A DNA stretch of 64,000 nucleotides from the NCBI GenBank assembly GCA_948567375.1, contig OX419757.1, positions 54,684,001-54,748,000 on the forward strand, written 5' to 3'. The position numbers were made by a program, and so were the translations under genes. Source of the DNA: Lunularia cruciata. Taxonomy: Eukaryota; Streptophyta; Marchantiopsida; Lunulariales; Lunulariaceae. Of this stretch, positions 9,071-18,114 are shown one piece after another (the stretch's first letter is position 1; every line of letters starts with the position of its first letter). Below the pieces are notes generated by a model, which was not told where the DNA came from, did no database searches, and saw nothing but the letters and a program-made list of their open reading frames with translations.

Positions 9071-11948
9071 TGGAGAGGACATTCATTTAGAGCCGGAGTA
9101 GTGACCTTTTTGAGGTTGGTTTGGTGGTGATTTCACATGGAGGGTATACATCAACAATAGTGATGCCAGCCAAGAAGGATATGCATGGCAACTACATAGA
9201 TAGGCGGATGTGTGGAGATTACCATCCTATCAACCAATAGACTAGGGTTGATTGGTATGTCATGCTTACACTAGAGGAGATTTTTGATGCAACTAGGCAT
9301 GCAAAGGTCTTTAGTACTTTGGATCTTTGAGCGGGATATCATCAGTTGCCTATCAGAGAGAAAGATAAGTCCAAGACAACATTTTGGGCTATTGATCCTC
9401 ACGGTAAGGATGTGTTATATAAGTGGAAGTTCTTACCGTTTGGGTTAAGGAACACTCTTGTTGAGTTCAAGAGTATCATGGATAGGATCCTAGCTGGATT
9501 GGATTTTACTCGGTGCTATATTGATGACATTTTGGTCTATAGCACTACTGTGGAGGAGCATGAGGGACAATTGTTGGAGGTGTTTGAGAGGTTGAGATCT
9601 CATGGACTCAAATTACATCCTGGGAAGTGTAGGTTCTTCCACAAGCAAGTTGAGTATTTGGGTCACACTATTTACCCCGGAGGACTTGGTGTTTAGCAGA
9701 CCAAGGTGGAGGCTATTGCGTGTGTTCCTTGGCCTACAGATGTGAGCAAAGTGCAAGCATTTCTTGGGTTGGCAAACTTCTATCGCCACTATGTTAGAGG
9801 ATTTAGTGCCATTGCCAAGGCCTTGACAAAGCTGACCAAGCATACACAAGAACTGTGTTGGGGAGATGAGTAGGAGAGAGCTTTTGTAGAGCCCAAGGAG
9901 AAGTTGACATCTGCTCCTATTTTGAGTAGACTGATTAGAGGACGACCATTTCAGGTTCATACTGATTGGAGTATGTTGGGGCTTAGAGCAGTGCTCACCC
10001 AACATGATGATGAAGAGAAGGAGTTTGTGGTGGCCTATGCTAGTTGCTCCAACAATTCAGCGGAGGCAAAGTATTGTTCATATGAGAGAGTGCTTGGTAG
10101 CAATTTGGGCAGTAGCACATTTTTGATGTTACCTATTTGGTATCCTTTCACTCTCATCATTGATCATCAGCAACTGAAGTGGTTGATGGACCCGACAAGC
10201 TTTCAAGGAAGCTTGCACAATGGGCTCTGATTTTACAAGTGTATGATTTCATGGTTGTTCACAAACCTAGAGTGTGAACCGTGATGCAAATGGGTTGAGT
10301 AGAAACCCATGTCCCAACCAGTAGGATCAGACCGGAGCACATTGGCATGGTAAGACAAATGAGGAGATGGTGCTAGGTTGGCATGCATCTGCCTTTCTTT
10401 GTATATTTTTTGAGGCTTTGGTGGTATCTCTCTCAATGTTTACAGGGGGAGTTATTGAGGTCATAGATCCAAAGAGTGAAGATATTGGTACAGTTCAGTG
10501 AGACATTCATGATGATGTCTTAGTGATGGACTATCTTTGCATTGGTGTTGTGGGTGGTATAGTTGGAGCCAAGGAGAGAAACCATGTTCTTCAACAAGCC
10601 AGACGGTTCAGATTGGAGTGCTGACACCTTTTGCGTATATAGGAGGATAGTAGAGTGCGAGTAGTACCACTTCCATCTTAGAGACCACAGTTGGTCCGTC
10701 ATGCTCATGAGGAGCTAGGACATTTTGGAGTAAAGCATACATATAGCTTACTCTAGAGTCATTATTGGTAGCACAATATGCAGACCAAGGTACAGCAGTT
10801 TGTTGTCACATGTGTGGTTTGTGACCAAGTTAGAACATCATTCAATGCTCCTATTACCTATGCCAATGTGCACAATTACCTATCATGGGATTGGGTTACC
10901 ATTGGAGTTTGGACTTTGCTGGACCTTTACCGCTGATTGTGAGACATCATGGGTATGTCTTGGTGATGGTGGAGCACTTCTCCAAGTGGATTGAGTTGGT
11001 GTCACTTCTTGATAAGTCTAGTGAAGGGACAGCTTACTCATTCTTGGATCAAGTTCTTAGTCATTTTGGTGAACCAGCTGAGGTTTGGACTGATCAAGGT
11101 ACAGAGTTCTTAGAGGAGTTTCAGGTCTTGTGTGACAAGGCTTTGATTGATCATTGTACTACCTCCCAAGATCACCCTAAGGCAGATGGCTTGGTAGAGA
11201 GAGAGGTTCAGATAGTGAAGAGAGGATTGCGAAAGTATGGTTTGCAAAGAGGCCACTTGAGAGATTGGGATCTCCAATTACCTTGGTTGGCCATGGGCTA
11301 TCGGTTCAGCCGGCAAGCCTCCTTAGCATCCTTCTCTTTGTACTTTCTACTCTATAGACAAGATCCAGATTTACTTGTAGCTATTTGTCGAGATGCTACT
11401 GTAGTCTTGGATTTGGATGATCTAGATGTATGGATGAGCACATGTTCTTAACATGCAGAGATCTTTTGGAGAGTGATGCCGATGGCCTTTGGGAACTTGG
11501 CGATCGCTCAGCATAGAGATACTTTATGCTATGCTACCATTCAAGGAGGAGGTTATAGACCCTCAATTTATTGATTTCATCTAGGTAACTAGTATATCTA
11601 CAACAAACAGCACCGATGACACTTGATGTTTTGACAGCCCGCACTATCTTGAGAGTGTGTGAGGTTTTCCCATCTAGAGTCCTTGTGTTGGAAGGACAGG
11701 ATGGTGTTGTTTGGAAGGATCATGTGCACAATTGTGCGCCATGCCACCTCCCAAAAATTGATGGTACTATGGATCCAAGCTTGGCACTTATACGTGCAAG
11801 CTTGAGGTGTATGTTATGTGGCTCTTCTAGTAGAGCTACCACTAAGTTAGTGTGTGATAGCTGTTTGAGAGGATAGCATATGGCATGTATGACTCCTCTC
11901 CTCATGATGGTTCCTCGGGGACAATAGTTATGTCCTAGATGTACTTGA
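9071..11948 (+). pseudogene. RE-B RT - RNase H - integrase - PHD finger (copy B1)
   Basis: Recognisable are the RT core with CYIDDILVYS (about 9518-9547), RNase H (from VHTDWSMLGL, about 9955), integrase (SLDFAGPLP near 10910, WTDQGTEFL near 11086, GLVEREVQ near 11195) and a C-terminal PHD finger (CMLCGSS, VCDSC, then HMAC and LCPRC to 11948). B1 retains the third integrase acidic residue (VER) that B2 has lost. Stops are scattered through the frame, including a TGA at LDL/AGYHQ shared with B2, and two TGG-to-TAG changes hit conserved Trp positions of the PHD finger. The copy cannot make an active enzyme. Confidence 0.9.
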
Positions 11949-12206
11949 CCTATAGCTAGTTCATTCTTTATATGGTATAGATTGCAAACAGGCGACTTAC
12001 AATGGTGCTCCATAGCACCTGGCCTCCTAATCTTTACCCATCATAGGATATACAATATACTTGGAATAGATGGCTATCTAGAGTTGGAGGGACCTAACTG
12101 CCAGGTAGCGGTGCAATTATGGCACTTTAGAGTCTATGTATGACTTATGTGTGAGTTGTGCTTCTATAGCAATGTATGTTGTGTAGCGATGTATATACGC
12201 ATGGCA
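11949..12206 (+). other. RE-B 3' untranslated region and 3' terminal motif X (copy B1)
   Basis: After the PHD stop the sequence matches the B2 3' UTR, a decayed polypurine tract (12104-12115) and then motif X, here 12118-12206, starting TATGGCACTTTAGAG and ending ATACGCATGGCA. X lacks about 17 bp present in B2. Similarity to RE-B ends at 12206; no copy of the 5' terminal repeat follows. Confidence 0.7.
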
Positions 12207-13204
12207 CCCCAAAGGAGCACCTTCTCTTTATTATATAGCAAAGAGGATCCCCTCAAAGGAAGCTCCACCCTTGGATCAGATGCATGGATTGGTGACCCAT
12301 CAGCAAGCTCCATCCTTAGATTAGTTGTTTGGATGGGTGACATATCAGTCCTTGTCCTATCTAGTTGGTCAAACGGGTTTGACCAAAGGGAATCTTTAGG
12401 GAATCTTCTTGTAGGAAGCTCAAAATCACATGGGTAAGGTACCATTGGAAAGCTCTCAATGAGACAAATCATACGGGGAGAAGGAGAGCCTTTCCACCCA
12501 AAGACGAGAGGAGATCTTTTTATTTTTGAGGCCTAATTCATCCATTTAGCTTCCAAAAATGGCTTTAAAATTTGTTATTTTTGGCTTCTTCTCTATTAGT
12601 AAAAGTGCTCTTTTGGTGATACCTTTATCTGATCTATGTTCTCCATCATGTGTAACATCCTTCCAGATGCACCATCCCAAGTTTCACATCTAGATCATAT
12701 GCTTAGCTATTGATTCTAAAGTTTCCAAGCATGTTTTGGTTTCTAGCCTATTAGAAGAAGTACTCTTTTGGTGATATCTCTAGCTTATCTAGTTATTCTC
12801 TCATGTATAACATCCTTACATATGTTACTAAACCAAATTTCATCTCTAGATCCTGTGTCTAGCTATTGGTATTACACAAAGACACCATCAAGGGAGTAAG
12901 AAGAATAAGAACTATGCTAACTCATCTAATGGATCATGTGCCAAATGATCAAGTAGTCGGCCAAAAACCTATCTAGCCTCATCATGGAGTGTAAAAAGTA
13001 GCATATGGAATAGATGTGGATATGGAAAAATAGTCTCAATAACCCCAAAAATACAACCCGCTTGAGATGCTTACCACTCCCATGACTTGGTCGGTATTCT
13101 TAGAACTATCAATGGAGGGATAGAGAAAGCATATGTAATCTTGAGTGTGATTGCTATCAATGTGATTGCTTTGCCTCACATGAACATCCAAAAAGAAATC
13201 TACC
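12207..13204. other. Unassigned sequence between B1 and A2
   Basis: About 1 kb matches none of the families mapped here. It contains a TATA-like TTATATAG near 12230. Phrases such as CCATTGGAAAGCTCTCAATG are of the kind seen in the long LTR or leader of RE-E, and TTTTGGTGATA repeats loosely at 12613 and 12768. It may be part of another LTR or old intergenic DNA. No coding frame is convincing. Confidence 0.4.
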
Positions 13205-14091
13205 CAAGGGGATTTCAAGGATTGTCTTGATTATTGCAAAACTTGTCATGTTTGTCAAGCTTTTGCTAGAAAGTCTACATCCACTTTACCACTTAGATCA
13301 ATTCCATTGCTAGGACCTTTTGAGAAGTGGAGAATTGATTTTGTAGGTCCTCTCAATAGAACCCCAAGGAACAATTAGTACATTGTGGTAGTTATTGATT
13401 ACCTTACCAAGTGGGTTGAGGCTAGACCATTGAGGGACAAGAATGAAGATGAAGTGGGTAGATTTCTTTATGAACGCATTATCACTAGGTTTGGATGCCC
13501 TTTGGAGTTGGTTTTTGATAGAGGAGGAGAGTTTACAGGAAGCATTACTATAGCCATGCTATGACATTTCTTTATCACACATAGAGTAACTACATCCTAT
13601 AAGCCAAATTCCAATGGCTTGGTAGAGAGAACCAATCAGACCTTGTGCATGATGTTGGCCAAAGATGCAAAAATGGAGGGGGCTAAACATCATTGGGACA
13701 GGAGGATTCGTGCAATTTTGTGGGAGTATAGGACAACCATGAAGACTTCCACCGGATATTCTCCATTTCAATTGGTGTATGGTATTGAGGCTACCTTACC
13801 TATTCACTTTGATCTTCCTACCTTCCAAAGCATTCATAAGAGATTGAAGAAAGCACAAGGAGGTGATGCAGAGAAGTCGAGGAAGGATCAACTCATGGAG
13901 TTGGAAGAAGCAAGAGCAGTTGCTATGGTTCGAGTGGAGCAAGCCCAAAGGAAACAAAAGGAGAGCTATGACAAGAGGCAAGGCAAGAAGAAGGTGGAGA
14001 CTTTCAAAGAAGGTGATTGGGTAATGTTGTTTGATTCCATTTGATTCAAGAGAGCGCAAAAGAAGTTTTTGCCTAAGTACTTTGGACCTTT
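13205..14091 (+). pseudogene. RE-A integrase fragment (copy A2, left part)
   Basis: The segment begins abruptly in the middle of integrase (zinc-binding end, YCKTCHVCQAFARKS) and continues through FDRGGEFTGS and NGLVERTNQTLCMML to LPKYFGPF. Stops occur (a TAG in the NNQY region, a TGA after MLR, a TGA after LFDSI). It ends at 14091 with CCTTT, the left copy of the target duplication of the RE-D solo LTR inserted here; the gene resumes at 35583. Everything 5' of integrase is missing, so A2 was truncated before or after the nesting. Confidence 0.9.
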
Positions 14092-14884
14092 TGTGATAAC
14101 TCGGCAAATATCACTTTTGCGGTAATCGGGTAAGTAAAGTTCATTCCCGCAGAGATACGAGTCAGAATTGGTCAAATACGAAGCAAAGTAACAATTTCAG
14201 TTCTTCTTGAGTTCTTCTTTAGTCTCTCAGGTAGAAACCACACCCAAAAGAGAGTAACAAGCATTGACTCGCAGTCTTGTCACAAATTAACACTCCATAA
14301 TCACAAATCCTTCAATTCTTTCCAAACAATCTTGATTGTGATGATTCAGGCTCTCTCGAAAATGGCACTTCACTGCAAAATGACTTTGCCTCAGAATTGT
14401 GTTCCACCCCTCCACTGAAGGCACAACTTCCTCAATCAAAATTGCTTCACATCAACTTCGCATTGCACTCACAAATGCAGAATACTACCAACACTACAAT
14501 TCCTCTCAGATCTGTCAAGGCATTGCTCCGATTGTACTTCACTTAGGATCAAACACACAGAATGAAGATCAAGGCTGTGGAATCCAACATCCAACAAGCA
14601 CTCTGACTTGCACTTCAAATTTCTCCAAACACTCACAAACACAATTGCAAAGCTGATACTCGGAATCAAGCTCAAGCGACGACCACTGCTTCACAGCACT
14701 TCGCTTTATCTATTCTCAAAAATAATGAGCATTGAACAACAATTTCTTGCGAATGCCACCCTTAAATAGTGAAGCAATCGACAGTTCTAACAACTATACC
14801 GTTCTACAACAACTGTTCTAACCTACAGATCCAAAATGACAATGCACCTCTTCATATTTGCCCCTTCAAATCTCAAATCGGTTA
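14092..14884 (-). promoter_or_regulatory. RE-D LTR promoter, R and U5 region (C1)
   Basis: This 0.8-kb 3' part of the LTR follows the LTR ORF stop. On the minus strand it holds the TATA-like TATTTAAG (14761-14768), conserved as TATTTAAG or TATTTAAA in the other copies, then a poorer AATAAA-like signal and the U5 end GAGTTATCACA. This position means the ORF lies upstream of the transcription start, in U3. Confidence 0.65.
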
Positions 14885-17284
14885 CTAATCCGATCCGATG
14901 TCTACTTCTTCCTCGGCTTTCAAACCCAAACCCGAAGTAATCTTACTTCCTACTATCTTTTCCTCGGGTTTTAGATCTCCCACATCTTCTACCAGATCCA
15001 GCAATTCTCTTTCCCGATCTGAAATTGCACTAGTGGTTAATCTATCTAACTCCTCATTCTTTGACCCACTCTTCTCTAATGTCTCTGAGGGCAACTCCGA
15101 AGACATTTGGATCCCTATATTATCTACTTCGGGTTTTGCCTTAACATCCTGCCGAAGCTTTTCCAACTCTATTCTCACTAAGTCTAATCTAATCGCAATA
15201 TTGTCTTCTACTTCTAAGATCTTCCTATCTACACGAGTTCTCAATTTAATCAACAAGGCATTCAAATCTGTATCTTTCGCTTGTCTTCACCTCGTTTCTT
15301 GCACCAACAGTTTTAACTCATGCAATCTCGTCTCTTCAATTCAAACGATGGCCTCTGTACTCAACATCACGTTTACTCTGAGGACGATTTCCTTCAATGG
15401 CTCCAATCTTGTCTTGCGTTCTCGTTCCCGATCTGCGAGCCATTCTTCTCTGTACATCACCAATTCTTCTTCAAATTCGGCCTTCACTGCTTCCTTCTCT
15501 TTCTCCTTCTGTGCAACCTTCTCTTCCTGATTACGAAGTAAGTCTCGTAATCTCTCTTCTTCTCTATATTTTGTAGCCAACTCTCGCTGCCAGAGTTGCT
15601 TCTTCTCCTCCATACTCTCCATCACTCGATTGAGCTCTTGATCCTTCGATGCTACCCTCGCCATAGCATGGATAAGTTCGACTCTTGAATCAGCAAACTG
15701 CTCCTTCAAGATTTCATGCTCCGCTACTTGTCTCTCCCTTGCGATGTCACTCTTCCTCGCAAGATCTTCTCGATAACTCACATCTCTCTTCAGGTCTTCG
15801 ATTACCCAACTCCTCTCGACTGCTTCCGCTCACAGTACTTCTCTCTCTTCCTCACCTCGGGTTATACTCTTCTTCAACTCCAAGTTTTCTTCTTCCAATC
15901 TTGATAAAACCTGCAACACAATCTTTACCTCTGGACAAGTAGACTGCATCTCCTTCTTCTTCTTCTCCATCTTCACCAATAGCGGGCATACTACCATCTG
16001 CAGGTAATCTACTCCATTACTGACAACTTCGTCCTCCCGCGGAGTGGTCTCTCTTCTTTCCTCGTGTTCTCCCGATACTTGCCTTCTTCGCTAGAGTCTT
16101 CATATCGGGATCGATGCCTCACTGCCCGAGCTTTCTTCTACCTCTTCCTTCACTCTACTCGGTCCCGCTTCACACTTTGCCTTACGTCTCGAGCAAATTC
16201 CTTGTTGTATTGCAATCTTCTTCTCCTCGCACACTGGTACTTCGTCTTCCAACGCCGCATTGTCTTCGGTTTCTACTTCGGCTTGCATTTCTTCTTCGTA
16301 TTCTTCAACCACTGGTACCAATGTCATCTCTCCTCCTTCCTCACTGTCACTGCTTGTATCTCCACTTTGCAATGTCAGCTCAGGTTCCTCCTCACGGTTC
16401 GAGTCCTCCGTCTTGAGCTCGGCTTTGCCTTCCGAGTCTTCATCTTCCGACTCAATCACCACCATTCCTCACCTTGGGTTATTTTTCTACATTTTCTGAG
16501 GTTTCTTGTTTTCTTCGGCTTCTGCTTGCCGAGTTCTCTTCTTCATCGGGGTACTTTCAACGACCTCCACGTTCTTCCCTATCTTCGCATAGTAATCGTC
16601 TGTGCTCTGGATTTGGAGAATGTATTGCTGCTCCTCCGCGTCGACTTCTCTTCTCAAATCAGGATGGAAATGAGACACCATTCGATTACGCTCCGCCAAA
16701 TTTAGCAGATTTAACCCGAGGTAAAAATGGGCTGCAAATGGTACGATGTAGTGTGGAGGCGACTTATCCCGCAGATTCCACACCATCTGCCTCGATCTTT
16801 CGTGAAAGCACCTTGCCCAATTTATCGGTTCTCCTGCAAATAACTTGTGAAAGAACACTGCTTGGTGTTTCATCACATAGGTAGTTCTCTCCGGCTTCAG
16901 GAGGGTCATTAGTGCACTCACAATTCCTCTCCTCACAAGGTCTTTATAGCTCTCAACTTTATACCCATTCTTTGTCCTCTTCGACGATAAGGCATCTCTC
17001 ACCTCCTGTGTTTCTTGGGCTATCTCTCCTTTCCCCAAGAACGTGGCTCCCTGCTCCGAGCCTGCCTCCTTCCCGAGTACGAATCTCCAATCCGACTCTA
17101 TCCAGCAAGCCGGATTTCCTCTCTTCTCTTCTTCCTTGGGACCATCGAGACATTTACTCTCGATGATTTCTGTCATGAATCCTGGAAAACTTACGTTCCA
17201 GTTCCATGCCAAAAAAGTGATCCGAAGTCGGCTCAAGACTTCGATCCTTGCTACTATATCTAATCTCCAAATTGCATGATTTCT
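14885..17284 (-). pseudogene. RE-D LTR ORF, main part (C1)
   Basis: The four longest open stretches here, starting at 17314, 16465, 15781 and 15265, all share one frame and are separated only by stop codons, so this was a single frame of about 857 codons including the 5' part at 34991-35169. The first ~270 residues are a conserved globular region (RITFLAWNWN, VFFHKLFAGEPINWARCF, HYIVPFAAHFYLGLNLLN). An acidic Ser/Glu-rich stretch follows, then about 350 residues of charged heptad-like sequence typical of coiled coils. It ends EEEVDIGSD. I recognise no catalytic domain. B2 is inserted near its N-terminus. Most stops look like CGA-to-TGA or CAG-to-TAG changes. Confidence 0.75.
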
Positions 17285-17945
17285 ATTGTGCGTATATACA
17301 TTGCTACACAACATACATTGCTGTCAACATCATACACTATCAAAGCACAACTCACACATAAGTCATACATAGACTCTAAAGTGCCACAATAATCAGATTG
17401 CTTAACACTTTCAACTCAACTCAACTCAGATCAGTACTTGATCTGTCACTCTATAAACTGCCAACAACTGGGCACTGATTACAGTCAAGCCACACCCACT
17501 CAAGCATAGAGAACCCAGGTGATGCTCACCGGCCTCTGTCCACCATAGCCAGGAACTCGAAGGCTCAACATCAGAGAAGTGAGCTCTCTGGAGCTCACTT
17601 CGAAACTATACCCCTTGGACTCGAGCTAGCCCTGAAACCCTAACGGTCCCGCTGACGGCACACTTGACGGTGCAAACGGTGCAAAGTGACGGTGGGCCCC
17701 ACCGTGAAGTCAGTACCCCGAACACGAAATCTAACCATCGGAAAGTAGTCCCTGAGAAACAGCTAGAATAACTCTAACTACCATCACTGGAACTCCAGTG
17801 TCCAAGCATCTAGATGCGGAACTACAAATGGCGTGACAATTGTCGTGCGTATATACATCGCTACACAACATACATCGCTGTCAACATCATACACTATCAA
17901 AGCACAACTCACACATAAGTCATACATAGACTCTAAAGTGCCACA
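17285..17945 (-). repeat. RE-B 3' terminal block X-Y-X (copy B2)
   Basis: Reading left to right: X (17285-17388), Y (17389-17838), AT, then X' (17841-17945). Y is the same 450-bp sequence that forms the 5' end of B2 (34541-34990) and B3 (53175-53624). X and X' are ~105-bp near-copies (TGTGGCACTTTAGAG... on the minus strand); X' directly follows the polypurine tract. The X'-Y joint is the palindrome GACAATTGTC, the form made when two element ends (..GACA and TGTC..) are joined. No X is found at the 5' end, so the two ends are not simple direct repeats. Confidence 0.7.
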
Positions 17946-17957
17946 ATCGCCCCCCTA
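17946..17957 (-). other. RE-B polypurine tract (copy B2)
   Basis: On the minus strand TAGGGGGGCGAT lies about 150 bp downstream of the PHD stop codon and directly before the TGTGG of X'. Such G-rich tracts prime second-strand synthesis in LTR elements. Its position suggests that the 3' LTR, by convention, begins at X'. Confidence 0.6.
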
Positions 17958-18114
17958 GCTGGCGGTTAGGTCCCTCTAACTCCAGATAGCCATCTACTCT
18001 AAGTATATGGTATACCCTCTAATGGGCAAAGATCAGGAGGCCGGGTGCTATGGAGCCCCATCGTTAGTCGCCTGTCTGCAATCTATACCATATAAAGAAT
18101 GAACTAGCTATAGG

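Larger units (their letters stand above)
2650..12206 (+). mobile_element. RE-B copy B1, decayed methyltransferase-bearing gypsy element
   Basis: This old plus-strand copy runs from within its 5' terminal repeat, where A0 is inserted, to a terminal motif at 12118-12206. It keeps the leader, a gag remnant, both halves of the methyltransferase, the RT-RNase H-integrase region and the PHD finger. The stretch from mid gag to the end of protease is missing and replaced by an RE-D LTR end (4392-5182); an RE-E solo LTR (5634-7854) splits the methyltransferase. Many in-frame TAG and TGA codons and loss of CpG sites relative to B2 show long decay. Confidence 0.85.

Noticed and set aside
14898-15530. 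A 210-codon plus-strand frame opposite the RE-D LTR ORF, and similar ones at 16064-16705 and 44264-44944
   Set aside because: They are antisense to the coiled-coil and acidic part of the LTR ORF; Ser/Leu-rich wording results from reverse-complemented Glu/Lys codons. The minus frame is the one conserved among copies.
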